The position numbers were made by a program, and so were the translations under genes. From contig NZ_MUHU01000002.1 in NCBI RefSeq assembly GCF_002105195.1, positions 372,001 to 436,000 of the forward strand: a stretch of DNA of 64,000 bases. Direction: 5' to 3'. This DNA comes from Derxia lacustris. GTDB lineage: Bacteria; Pseudomonadota; Gammaproteobacteria; Burkholderiales; Burkholderiaceae_E. Numbering within the stretch: the first letter of the stretch is position 1; each line of letters starts with the position of its first letter. The notes under the pieces were generated by a model, which made no database searches, was not told the origin of the DNA, and saw only the letters and a list, made by a program, of their open reading frames with translations. Below are positions 41,655-50,286 of the stretch, in pieces.

Positions 41655-42503
41655 ATGACGCTCGCCAGACTCGCCCTCATCCTCGCCGCCGCGCTCGCGG
41701 CCGGCTGCACCCAGGTGGACACCGGCAACATCGGCATCTCGCGCACCTTCGGCAAGGTCGATCCCGACCCGCTGCCGCCGGGCGTCTACCTCTCGGTCAT
41801 CCGTCGGGTGGACGAGTTCACGGCCAAGGAAGTCAGCTTCTCGCTCATGGACATGACGCCCAAGAGCCGCGACAACCTGACGATGAAGGACGTGGACATC
41901 GACATCTACTTCAAGGTGTCGCCGGCCGCGATCCCGGCGCTGTACGTGAAGTACCAGGGCGACGTGGTGCGCCATGCCGACATCGTGCAGGGCGGCAGCC
42001 GCGACCTCGTGATCGCCTACAGCCGGGTGTCGCGCGAGGCGCGCGAGGCCGTGTACAAGTCCATCGCCCAGCTCGATGCGACCACGATGCACACCAAGCG
42101 CGTCGAGCTGTCGGAGATGATCCGTGTCGCGCTCCAGACCGAACTCGACGCGACCGACAAGGGCGCCTTCACGGTCACTGCCGTCAACGTGCGCAACCTG
42201 CTGACCGATCCGGCCATCGAAGCGGCGATCCGCCAGCGCGCCGAGACCGACCAGGCCATCGAGCGCAAGCGCAAGGAAGTGGAGCTGGCCAAGGCCGAGG
42301 CCGAGCGGCTGATCGTCGAGGCCGAGGGCCAGGCGCGCGCCAACCGCATCATCGCGGAGAGCATGACGCCCGCGCTGCGCGACATCCGCATCGCCGAGAT
42401 CCAGCGCGAGGCGGCGGTGGCGCTGGCGTCCAAGCCGGGCAACACGGTGGTGGTGGGCAGCGGCGCGGCGACGCCGATCGTCAATCTGGGCGGAGCCCGC
42501 TGA
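41655..42503 (+). CDS. SPFH/prohibitin-family lipoprotein
   Basis: The 282-residue protein starts MTLARLALILAAALAAGC, a signal peptide ending in a lipobox Cys. An SPFH domain follows (VDTGNIGISRTFGKV, MTPKSRDNLTMKDVDIDIYFKV), then a charged coiled coil (about residues 195-240, AIERKRKEVELAKAEAERL). SPFH proteins form membrane-associated oligomers. A lipid-anchored rather than membrane-spanning form is less usual. It lies 120 bp after tetR; the functional link is unclear. Confidence 0.8.
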   Translation: MTLARLALILAAALAAGCTQVDTGNIGISRTFGKVDPDPLPPGVYLSVIRRVDEFTAKEVSFSLMDMTPKSRDNLTMKDVDIDIYFKVSPAAIPALYVKYQGDVVRHADIVQGGSRDLVIAYSRVSREAREAVYKSIAQLDATTMHTKRVELSEMIRVALQTELDATDKGAFTVTAVNVRNLLTDPAIEAAIRQRAETDQAIERKRKEVELAKAEAERLIVEAEGQARANRIIAESMTPALRDIRIAEIQREAAVALASKPGNTVVVGSGAATPIVNLGGAR

Positions 42504-42653
42504 AGACGCGCCGGGTCGCGCGCGGCGCGGCCCGACGACGCGCGCGGCCCGCACGCGCCGGCCGCCAGCGGCGCGACGGGCGCGCCGCATCGCTCACAAT
42601 CGCGCGGTTCCGGGCGTCGCAGGCGACGCCCCAACCTTTCCGCAGGACCGCGC

Positions 42654-43415
42654 ATGACTTCTCCCGACCCCAGGACCATCCTCATCACCGGCGCGTCGCG
42701 CGGCATCGGCCGCGCCGTGGCCGAGGGCTTTCTCGTCGACGGCTGGCGCGTGGTGCTCGCCGCGCGCGACCAGGCCGCGCTCGATGCCTTCGCCGCCGAG
42801 GCCGCAGCGCGCGGCCAGCTCGCGCTGCCGGTGGCCTGCGACGTGGCCGACGAAGCCTCGGTCGATGCGCTGTTCGAGCGCGTCAGGGCCGAGTGCGGCC
42901 GGCTCGACGTGCTGTTCAACAACGCGGGCGTGAGCGCGTTTGCCAGCACGCCCGACGAGCTGAGCGTGGCCGACTGGAAACGCGTGGTGGACATCAACCT
43001 CACCGGCAGCTTCCTGTGCACGCGCGCGGCCTTCGCGCTCATGAAGGCGCAGTCGCCCCAGGGCGGCCGCATCATCAACAACGGCTCGATCTCGGCGCAT
43101 GCGCCGCGCCCGCGCAGCGTGGCCTACACCGCGACCAAGCACGCGATCACGGGCCTGACCAAGAGCACCTCGCTCGACGGCCGCCCATTCAGCATCTGCG
43201 CCGGCCAGATCGACATCGGCAACGCCGCGACCGAGATGGCGCAGGCGATGGCGCGCGGCATCGTGCAGGCCAACGGGCAGGTGATGGTCGAGCCGCTGCT
43301 GGACGTGAAGCATGTGGTGGATGCGGTGCGCTACATGGCGGGGCTGCCGCTCGGGGCGAACGTGCAGAACATGACGGTGCTGGCGTCATCGATGCCGTTT
43401 GTCGGGCGCGGCTGA
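42654..43415 (+). CDS. Short-chain dehydrogenase/reductase
   Basis: This 253-residue SDR has [37 protein letters not shown] and [14 protein letters not shown] with the catalytic Tyr/Lys. Substrate unknown. It is separated from the SPFH gene by 150 bp of GC-rich sequence. Its 3' side faces the repeat-rich region at 43416-44159. Confidence 0.87.
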   Translation: MTSPDPRTILITGASRGIGRAVAEGFLVDGWRVVLAARDQAALDAFAAEAAARGQLALPVACDVADEASVDALFERVRAECGRLDVLFNNAGVSAFASTPDELSVADWKRVVDINLTGSFLCTRAAFALMKAQSPQGGRIINNGSISAHAPRPRSVAYTATKHAITGLTKSTSLDGRPFSICAGQIDIGNAATEMAQAMARGIVQANGQVMVEPLLDVKHVVDAVRYMAGLPLGANVQNMTVLASSMPFVGRG

Positions 43416-43460
43416 GGTGCGTTTGCTTTGAGGCTGCGGTCCGGCGGCTTTGCTTCGCGT

Positions 43461-43667
43461 GGCGCGGCGGGGTGGTGATGACGGGCTCCAAGGCGGCGGT
43501 CGGCCCGACGGGCCGACTTCCCCCGAGATTGCGCGGCGGCCGGGCCCGGGGCGGAAACTCGCCGCTGCGCGGCTCAGACAGCCGCCCCTGAGCGCTGCGC
43601 GCTCACCCGGCCACCACGCAATCCCGGGGCGCCGCCAAGTCGCCCGCCATCACTACCCCGCCACGCC
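43461..43667 (+). repeat. Structured intergenic foldback element, copy D
   Basis: About 207 bp with imperfect terminal inverted repeats of about 40 bp. P4 is GTCGGCCC-GAC-GGGCCGAC. P0 is GGCCGGG (43538-43544) with CCCGGCC (43666 side excluded; paired arm 43606-43612). P1 is GGGGCGG (43548-43554) with CCGCCCC (43582-43588). P2 is GCCGC-TGC-GCGGC (43561-43573). P3 is GAGCGC-TGC-GCGCTC (43590-43604). The linkers are AAACTC and TCAGACA. Confidence 0.8.
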
Positions 43668-43720
43668 CCGCCGATCCGGAACGGTTCGACGAGGCTCGGG
43701 CGAGCGTCGGGCACAGGACT

Positions 43721-43797
43721 CGAAGCTCGAAGCTCGAAGCTCGAAGCTCGAAGCTCGAAGCTCGAAGCTCGAAGCTCGAAGCTCGAAGCTCGAAGCT
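43721..43797. repeat. Eleven tandem copies of TCGAAGC
   Basis: A perfect 7-bp tandem repeat, 77 bp in total, containing TCGA and AGCT palindromes. Because 7 is not a multiple of 3, the translated frames repeat a heptapeptide every 21 bp, but no gene signal surrounds it. Likely a variable-number repeat prone to slippage. Confidence 0.95.
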
Positions 43798-43929
43798 TGC
43801 AAAGGATTGCACCGCCAGCGCCGCGAAGCTAGGCCATCGATCCACACCAACTGCCCACAACGACGCCCCAAGCCCGAAGCCTGCCCCTCCCCAACGTGCC
43901 GGCCTGCCGGCACGCATCGGCCCGTGACG

Positions 43930-44150
43930 GCGCCCGGGTGGCGCGGGGCGAGGGTGGCGGGCGACTCGGGAGCGCCTCGGCGGCGGCGCGTGGCCGGGTG
44001 AGCGCGCAGCGCTCAGGGGCGGCTGTCTGAGCCGCGCAGCGGCGAGTTTCCGCCCCGGGCCCGGCCACGCGCCGCCGCCGAGGGAAGTCGGCCCCTCGGG
44101 CCGACCGCTCCCGTCGAGCCCGCCACCCTCGCCCCGCGCCACCCCGGCGC
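43930..44150 (-). repeat. Structured intergenic foldback element, copy E
   Basis: About 221 bp, in opposite orientation to copy D and identical to it over the P1-P3 core. The outer P0 stem is extended to a perfect 24-bp pairing (43975-43998 with 44060-44083). The terminal inverted repeats, about 45 bp, contain about five mismatches. P4 is GTCGGCCC-GAG-GGGCCGAC on the minus strand. Confidence 0.8.
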
Positions 44151-44159
44151 AAAGCCCCT

Positions 44160-44909
44160 TCACCCGAAGTACGCGGCCTTGACCTCGGGATCCTCCTTCA
44201 GCTCCGCCGTCGAGCCGCGCGCCACCACCCGCCCCTGCGCGAGCACATAGCCCCGATGCGCAACCGCCAGCGTCTGGTGCACGTTCTGCTCGACCAGCAG
44301 CACGGTGATGCCCATTTCGTTGATGCGCTTCACCACCGCGAAGGTCTCGGCCACGAACAGCGGCGACAGCCCGAGCGACGGCTCGTCGATGAGCAGCAGC
44401 TTTGGCGCCGCCATCAGCCCGCGGCCGATCGACAGCATCGCCTGCTCGCCGCCCGACATCGTCCCGCCCAGCTGGGCGCGGCGCTCGGCCAGGCGCGGGA
44501 AGATCGCGAACACCTCGTCCATGCGGCGCGCGACCTCGGCGCGGTCGGCGATGCCGAAGGCGCCGATGCGCAGGTTCTCCAGCACGGTCATCCTGCCGAA
44601 CACCTTGCGCCCCTCGGGGATGCAGGCGATGCCGGCGCGGTTGACCAGATGCGTCGCCAGCCCGGTGATGTCGCGCCCGCCGAAGCTCACCTTGCCCGCG
44701 CGCGGCGGCGTGAGCGACAGGATGGCGCGGATCAGCGTCGACTTGCCGGCACCGTTGGCGCCGAGGATGCAGGTGATCTCGCCCGGCTCGACCTCGATCG
44801 ACACGTCGGTGAGCACGTCGGCCTTGCCGTAGGCGGCGTACAGGCCCGACACCACCAGCCGCGAAGATTCATCGGCGCTGCGGGTTTGCGCGACGGGCAC
44901 GGCGCTCAT
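44160..44909 (-). CDS. livF: Branched-chain amino-acid-type ABC transporter ATP-binding protein LivF
   Basis: The 249-residue ATPase has Walker A GANGAGKST, signature MSGGEQAML and Walker B LLLIDEPSLGLSP. It ends in EVKAAYFG, typical of LivF. Its ATG overlaps the livG stop. It is the last gene of livKHMGF. The transported substrate is not evident. Confidence 0.9.
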   Translation of the reverse strand: MSAVPVAQTRSADESSRLVVSGLYAAYGKADVLTDVSIEVEPGEITCILGANGAGKSTLIRAILSLTPPRAGKVSFGGRDITGLATHLVNRAGIACIPEGRKVFGRMTVLENLRIGAFGIADRAEVARRMDEVFAIFPRLAERRAQLGGTMSGGEQAMLSIGRGLMAAPKLLLIDEPSLGLSPLFVAETFAVVKRINEMGITVLLVEQNVHQTLAVAHRGYVLAQGRVVARGSTAELKEDPEVKAAYFG

Positions 44910-45703
44910 GCAGCCTCCCGCGCGGCGATGTCGGCGCCCAGATAGGCGCGCTGCACCTCCGCGTCGGCGGCCACCTCGCGGTAGCTGCCCTCGCAGAGCT
45001 TGCGGCCGTAGTTGAGCACCACGCAGCGGTCGGTGATGCGCTCGATCATGCCCATCTCGTGCTCGATGATGACGATGCTCAGGCCCGGCATGCGCTCGCG
45101 CACCGCGAGGATGTCGTCCATCAGCTGGCGGCATTCCTCATGCGTCATGCCGGCCGAAGGCTCGTCGAGCAGCAGCAGGCGCGGCCGGCTGACCAGCGCG
45201 CGGCAGACCTCGATGCGGCGCCGGTCGATCATGCTGACCGCGCCGGCCGGTTCGTCGAGCCGGCGGCCGAGCGTGGGGCTGAAGCTGCTGGCCAGCTCCT
45301 GCGCCAGCGCGCGCGCCTCGGCCATCTGCCGCGCCAGCCCGCGCCGGTTGAACAGGTTGAAGCCGAGGCCGTGATTAAGCGCGCGGTGATGGCCGACCAT
45401 GATGTTGTCGAACACGCTCAAGCCCAGGCTCAGCCGCGAGCGCTGGAAGGTGCGCGTGATGCCGGCGCGGCACACCGCCTGCGGCGACAGCCCGAGCACC
45501 TCGCGGCCCTCGAAATCGATGCTGCCGGCGCTGGCGCGGTAGACGCCCGTGACCACGTTGAAGAAGGTGGTCTTGCCCGAGCCGTTGGGCCCGAGCAAGC
45601 CCAGCACCTCGCCGTGGCGGATGTCGAAGCCGAGCCCGTCGAGCGCGACCAGCCCGCCGAACTTCATCGTGAGGTCCTTGCACACCAGGATGGCGCCGCT
45701 CAT
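44906..45703 (-). CDS. livG: Branched-chain amino-acid-type ABC transporter ATP-binding protein LivG
   Basis: The 265-residue ATPase has Walker A GPNGSGKTTFFNVVTG, RTFQRSRLS (Q-loop) and LLLLDEPSAGM. The usual LSGG signature is not clear: the stretch before Walker B reads SMIDRRRIEVCRAL. That helical LivG region normally reads like LPYGQQRRLEIARAL, and here the conserved Gly is absent. It overlaps livM and livF by 4 bp each. Confidence 0.87.
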   Translation of the reverse strand: MSGAILVCKDLTMKFGGLVALDGLGFDIRHGEVLGLLGPNGSGKTTFFNVVTGVYRASAGSIDFEGREVLGLSPQAVCRAGITRTFQRSRLSLGLSVFDNIMVGHHRALNHGLGFNLFNRRGLARQMAEARALAQELASSFSPTLGRRLDEPAGAVSMIDRRRIEVCRALVSRPRLLLLDEPSAGMTHEECRQLMDDILAVRERMPGLSIVIIEHEMGMIERITDRCVVLNYGRKLCEGSYREVAADAEVQRAYLGADIAAREAA

Positions 45704-46896
45704 GACCGGCCTCCGAACACGCGCACCCGGCGCGGAAACAGCCCCTGCGGGCGGAACAGCAGGATGGCGATGACCGCCGCCGCATAGAGCAGAAAGCGGT
45801 ATTCCTGAATGGCCTGCAACTTCTCGGGCAGCAGGATGACCACCAGCGTCGCCGGCAGAATCCCCCACAGATTGCCGAGGCCGCCGAGCACCAGGATCGA
45901 CAGCATCACCAGCGAGTCGCCGAAGTTGAAATTGTTGGGCGCCACGAATCCGGTCATCAGCGCGAACAGCGCCCCGGCCACGCCGGCAAACGCATTGCCG
46001 ATGAGGAAGGCGGTGATCTTCCAGCGCGCGATGTCGATGCCGAAGCAGGCGGCGGCGATCTCGTCGCTGCGCACCGCGTCCAGGTTCAGGCCGATCCACG
46101 ACCGCTCGATGCGCCAGGTGAGCACCAGCGCGCCGAGCGCGATGGCAAACGCCACCGCCGCATAGCCGGCATAGAACGACACGGTCTGGCCGAACAGCTC
46201 GATGTCGTCGTTGAAATCGTGGCCGAACATCGACAGCCCCGGCAGCTTCATGCCCTGCGAGCCGCCGAAGGTTTCGTTCACCTCCATGAAGCTGCGGAAC
46301 AGCACCGCGAAGGCCACCGTGACCAGCGAGGCGTAATGCCCGCGCGTGCGCAGCACCGGAAACAGCAGCACCGCGCCCACCAGCGCCGACGCGCCTCCGG
46401 CCAGCGCCAGCACCGCCAGATGCGGCAGCGTGGGCTGGGCATTGGTCAGCCAGGCCGCCGCATAACTGCCCACGCCAAAGAAGGCCATGGCCGAGAAATT
46501 GACCACGCCGGCATAGCCGATCTGGATGTTGAGCCCGAGGCAGACCGTGGCGTACAGCAGCAGCGAACACAGGATGAGCAGCGCGAAATGCTCCTCGCGC
46601 AGCACGCCCACCAGCGCCACGAAGCCGAGCGTGCCGGCCAGCGCCAGCGTGCCCGGTGCCGCCGCGCACGACGCGCCAAAGCGCTGCGCCACGCCGGCAT
46701 GCGCCGCGCCCCAGCCGAGCAGCCCGGCGCCGGCCAGCAGGCCGAGCAGCAGCCACTGGTTGTCGTTGCCGAGCAGCAGGCCGAGCAGCGCGGTCAGCGC
46801 CGCGACGCCGGCAAACACCAGCCAGCGCGCCGGCCGGCGTGCGCCGGACTGGCTTGCGGCGAGCGCCGGATCGGCCGCCATGTCAGACGCGCTCAT
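45700..46896 (-). CDS. livM: Branched-chain amino-acid-type ABC transporter permease LivM
   Basis: This 398-residue polytopic protein has about ten hydrophobic segments, a LivM-type LGLNIQIGYAGVVNFSAMAFFGVGSYA motif (about residues 125-150) and the EAA-like LVMLSILVLGGLGNLWG. Its N-terminus overlaps the end of livH by 14 bp. Confidence 0.9.
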   Translation of the reverse strand: MSASDMAADPALAASQSGARRPARWLVFAGVAALTALLGLLLGNDNQWLLLGLLAGAGLLGWGAAHAGVAQRFGASCAAAPGTLALAGTLGFVALVGVLREEHFALLILCSLLLYATVCLGLNIQIGYAGVVNFSAMAFFGVGSYAAAWLTNAQPTLPHLAVLALAGGASALVGAVLLFPVLRTRGHYASLVTVAFAVLFRSFMEVNETFGGSQGMKLPGLSMFGHDFNDDIELFGQTVSFYAGYAAVAFAIALGALVLTWRIERSWIGLNLDAVRSDEIAAACFGIDIARWKITAFLIGNAFAGVAGALFALMTGFVAPNNFNFGDSLVMLSILVLGGLGNLWGILPATLVVILLPEKLQAIQEYRFLLYAAAVIAILLFRPQGLFPRRVRVFGGRS

Positions 46897-47803
46897 AAGC
46901 CCGCTCCCCGATGAGGCCGGTCGGCTTCAGGCCGATCAGCAGGATGACGCCGGCAAACGCGACCACGTCCTTGTATTCGCTCGCCAGCGGCAACGCCACG
47001 ACCGCCAGCATCTGCAAGGCCGCGAACAGAAAGCCGCCGAGGATCGCGCCGTAAAGATTGCCCAGCCCGCCCACCACCGCCGCGCTGAAGCCGATGACGC
47101 CCAGCATCAGCCCGGTGCCGAAGTTGACCTCGCTGTAGTACAGCCCGTCGATGAGGCCGGCGAGCGCCGCCAGCCCCGAGCCGAGCGCGAAGGTGAACAG
47201 CACCACGCGCGTGAAGTCGATGCCCATCACGCGCGCGGTCTCGCCGTCCTGCGCGACCGCGCGGATCGCCAGCCCCAGCCGGGTGCGCGTGATGAGCAGA
47301 TGCACCGCGCAGATGGTGCCGAGCCCGGTCGCCAGCAAAATCAGACTGTCGAAGCGCAGCGTGAAGCTGCCCAGCTCGATGCCGCCCGCCGGCAGCAGAT
47401 GCGGAAACGACTGCGGATTGGAGCCGCCCGGATAGAACAGCCGGATCGACTCGCGGATGACCGTGCCGACCATCAGCGTGACCAGCAGCACGATGAAGGA
47501 CGGCGCCTCGCGCAGCGGCAGGATGAAGGCGCGCGCGATCAGCGCACCCAGCGCCGCCATGCTGCCCACGCCCACCAGCAGCGCCGCCGCCAGTTGCAGC
47601 CACGGCGATTGCACGCCGGCCGCCTGCAAGCCCAGCGCCGTCGCCAGCGCCGCGAACACGCCGAGCGTGAGCACGTCGCCGTGCGAGAACTTGATGACGT
47701 CGAGCACGCCGAAGAACAGCGTGAAGCCCACGGCCACCATCGCGTAGATGGTGCCCAGCATCACGCCGTTCCACAGCTGCTGACCGATGAAGCCGGCATC
47801 CAT
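46883..47803 (-). CDS. livH: Branched-chain amino-acid-type ABC transporter permease LivH
   Basis: The 306-residue permease starts MDAGFIGQQLWNGVMLGTIY. It has FFGVLDVIKFSHGDVLTLG and the loop AAVVGGLGNLYGAILGG typical of LivH. It is placed between the binding protein (11 bp gap) and livM. Confidence 0.92.
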   Translation of the reverse strand: MDAGFIGQQLWNGVMLGTIYAMVAVGFTLFFGVLDVIKFSHGDVLTLGVFAALATALGLQAAGVQSPWLQLAAALLVGVGSMAALGALIARAFILPLREAPSFIVLLVTLMVGTVIRESIRLFYPGGSNPQSFPHLLPAGGIELGSFTLRFDSLILLATGLGTICAVHLLITRTRLGLAIRAVAQDGETARVMGIDFTRVVLFTFALGSGLAALAGLIDGLYYSEVNFGTGLMLGVIGFSAAVVGGLGNLYGAILGGFLFAALQMLAVVALPLASEYKDVVAFAGVILLIGLKPTGLIGERAYERV

Positions 47804-47814
47804 GGCGCAGCGCC

Positions 47815-48990
47815 TCAGCGGCCCGCGAGGTGGCGCTTGCCGCTCGCGTACTCGCTGTCTTCCCAGGCCAGCCACTTGCCGTCCTGCACCACGTACTTGG
47901 TGGTGGTCGGGTTGATGTTCTGGCCGTAGTCGTCGAAGGTGATCTTGCCGACCACCGAGTCGTAGTCCTTCACCTTGCCGAGCGCATCGATGAGCGCCGG
48001 GCGCTTGGGGCCGGACTTCTCGATGCTGTCCATCACCAGCGCGGTGGCGGCGAAGGCATAAGGGCCGTAGGCCTCGGGCGCCTCGCCGAATTTCTGCGCC
48101 GCATAGGCGTCGAGGAAGGCCTTGCCGCCCGGCAGCTTCTCGATCGGCGGCATGTCGTACATCGCCACCGTGCCCTCGGCCGCCGCCGCGCCCAGGCCGG
48201 CGATGAAGGCGTCGCCGACGATGCCCGAGGTGCCCTGGAACACCGCCTTGATGCCGAACTTTTCCATCTGCTTGGCGAGGCGCACGCCGAGCGGCGTGAG
48301 GCCGCCGAAGTAGACGACCTCGGGCTTCAGCTCCTTGATCCGGGCCAGCTCGGCCGAGAAGTCCTGCTGGTCGGCGCCGACGCCAAAGCTCGCCAGCATC
48401 TCGCCCTTGTTGTCGGCCAGGTACTGGCTGAAGTACTTGAACATCGACTTGCCGTAGTCGGTGGTGTCGTAGACCGCGACCCATTTGCCGAACTTCATCG
48501 GCCCGGTCAGCCATTGCGCGGCGACCTTGTTCTGGTTGATGAGCGTGGCGCTCACGCGATGCATCTCGCGCGTCTTCTGGCCGTAGATGATTTCCGGCAG
48601 CACGGCGGCCCAGACCACGGTCGGCACCTTGAAGCGCTTGTAGACATCGACCGTGGCGATGGCGACCGACGAGCAGTAGTGCGGAATCACCGCCGCGATG
48701 CTGCTGTCGGTGGCGGCCTTGGTGGCGACCTGCACGCCCACGTTGGGCTTGCATTCGTCGTCGAGCGCGACGAGCTCGAAGTCGTACTTCGACTTGGGAT
48801 CGGCGTTGTGCAGTCGCACGGCGGTCTCGGCCGAATTGCGGCCGCCCAGGCCATGCGCCGAGTTGGCGCCGGTGAGCGGGCCGATGAAGGCGATCTTCAC
48901 CACATCCTTGGCCGACGCGGCCGGCGACAGGGCCAGCGCGAGCGCTGCGGTGAGGGCGGACAGGGTCAGGCGCGAGAGGCGAGGGGTCAT
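47815..48990 (-). CDS. livK: Periplasmic binding protein of the Liv-type ABC transporter
   Basis: The 391-residue protein has a Sec signal peptide (LTLSALTAALALALSPAASA) and a type-1 periplasmic-binding body beginning KDVVKIAFIGPLTGANSAHG, with ALDDECKPNVGVQVATKA and VAVYDTTDYGKSMFKYF. It captures an amino acid or related ligand for LivHMGF. It is divergent from an AraC-type gene 199 bp away. Confidence 0.9.
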   Translation of the reverse strand: MTPRLSRLTLSALTAALALALSPAASAKDVVKIAFIGPLTGANSAHGLGGRNSAETAVRLHNADPKSKYDFELVALDDECKPNVGVQVATKAATDSSIAAVIPHYCSSVAIATVDVYKRFKVPTVVWAAVLPEIIYGQKTREMHRVSATLINQNKVAAQWLTGPMKFGKWVAVYDTTDYGKSMFKYFSQYLADNKGEMLASFGVGADQQDFSAELARIKELKPEVVYFGGLTPLGVRLAKQMEKFGIKAVFQGTSGIVGDAFIAGLGAAAAEGTVAMYDMPPIEKLPGGKAFLDAYAAQKFGEAPEAYGPYAFAATALVMDSIEKSGPKRPALIDALGKVKDYDSVVGKITFDDYGQNINPTTTKYVVQDGKWLAWEDSEYASGKRHLAGR

Positions 48991-49189
48991 GGGCGTGGAT
49001 TCCGTTTCTGTCTGGCTGGGCAGTGCCGCAGGAAGCGTGCAAGCCCATTTAGCCAAGCAGTTCCCGCCGCGCCGGACACCGGACGGACATCGGCTTGCCC
49101 ATGACGGCCGCCTTTCATCTGGCGCGATGGCTTGGACCTTGCATCCAACGCCGGCCTGTCCCCAGCCGGCTTTTTGCAGGAGTACCGCC

Positions 49190-50166
49190 ATGTCCGCATC
49201 CGCCGCCACCGCGCGCGCCGAGCTACGCGTCGGCTTCGTGCTCGCGCCGAATTTCACGATGCTGGCGCTGTCGGCCTTCGTCGACACGCTGCGGCTGGCC
49301 GCCGACGAGGACGACTGGAGCCGGCCGATCCATTGCGACTGGCGCGTGCTCAGCGACGACACGCGGCCGGTGCGCGCCAGCTGCGGCCTCGACGTGACGC
49401 CGACCGCGCGCTTCGGCGATCCGCGCGATTTCGACTACATCGTGGTGGTCGGCGGCCTGCTCGACGGCAGCCGCATCAGCCGCGCGGCCGGCGAGTTTCT
49501 CAGGCGCGCGGCGGCGGCCGGCGTGCCGCTCGCGGGCGTGTGTACCGGCAGCTTCGCGCTCGCGGGCCTGGGTCTGCTCGACGACCGCCGCGTGTGCGTG
49601 AGCTGGTTCCATCACGACGATTTCGCCAGCCGGTTTCCCCAGCTCGCGGCCAGCTCGACCGAGCAGTTCATCGAGGACCGCGACCGCCTGACCTGCGCCG
49701 GCGGCACGAGCGTGATGCATCTGGCCGCGCATCTGGTGGCGCGCCATCGCGGCCGCGCGGCGGCGGCCAAGGCGCTGCGCATCATGCTGGAGGACCTGCC
49801 GCGTGCCGGCGACGCGCCCCAGCCGGCGCCGGTCGACGACCTCAGCTCGGACGACGCCCGGGTGCGCCGCGCGATGCTGCTGATCGAGCGCCATGCCGAC
49901 GGGCACTTTCCACTCGACGAACTGGCGCGCGAGGTCGGCGTGAGCCCGCGCCATCTCGGGCGGCTGTTCCAGCATCAGATCGGGATGACGCCGACCGCCT
50001 ATGCGATGCGGCTGCGACTGCGGCGCGCGCGCGAGCTGCTGGAAAAGACCCGTCAGCCGATCGTCGACATCGCGATGCAATGCGGCTTCGTGAGCAACTC
50101 GCACTTCTCTCGCGCAGCTTCCGCAACGTGTACGGCCATCCGCCGAGCGAGGCGCGTGCGGGGTGA
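49190..50166 (+). pseudogene. GlxA/GbdR-type AraC regulator with a 2-bp frameshift near its end
   Basis: From ATG 49190 the frame encodes a DJ-1/PfpI-like domain (VGFVLAPNFTMLALSAFVDTL, LAGVCTGSFALAGLGLLDD) and an AraC domain (FPLDELAREVGVSPRHLGRLF, PIVDIAMQCGFVSNSHFSR). At 50106-50110 the sequence TTCTCTCGCGC has one extra TC relative to the frame needed for the expected ending SFRNVYGHPPSEARAG, which is present in the next frame and stops at 50166. Read literally, the shifted frame runs to 50395, across a terminator and into choX on the other strand. It is a slippage mutation or a base error. If intact, it may regulate the divergent liv genes. Confidence 0.65.
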
Positions 50167-50221
50167 TCCGCGACTGGTGCAAGGGTTTGCGCGTCGCGGT
50201 ACCGACGCCGCGCGCAAGCGA

Positions 50222-50247
50222 AAACGGCGCCTCGCGGGGCGCCGTTT
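50222..50247. terminator. Bidirectional terminator between the AraC-type gene and choX
   Basis: AAACGGCGCC (50222-50231) pairs perfectly with GGCGCCGTTT (50238-50247) across a 6-nt loop, with T-rich ends on both strands. It lies between the expected AraC stop (50166) and the choX stop (50287), supporting 50166 as the natural gene end. Confidence 0.75.
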
Positions 50248-50286
50248 CATTGCCGGCCCGCCGTCGCGCGGGCCGTGCGGCCAAGG

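Larger units (their letters stand above)
43416..44159. other. Repeat-rich gene-free region between an SDR and livF
   Basis: About 744 bp without a supported gene, between convergent genes. It contains foldback copies D (43461-43667) and E (43930-44150) in opposite orientation, with an 11-unit heptanucleotide tandem repeat (43721-43797) between them. The open frames here have low-complexity products and are not credible. Confidence 0.8.

Noticed and set aside
43721-43797. Possible CRISPR or coding heptapeptide repeat
   Set aside because: The repeat is 7 bp with no spacers, and no cas genes are present. The repetitive peptide appears in several frames and no start or ribosome site supports a gene.
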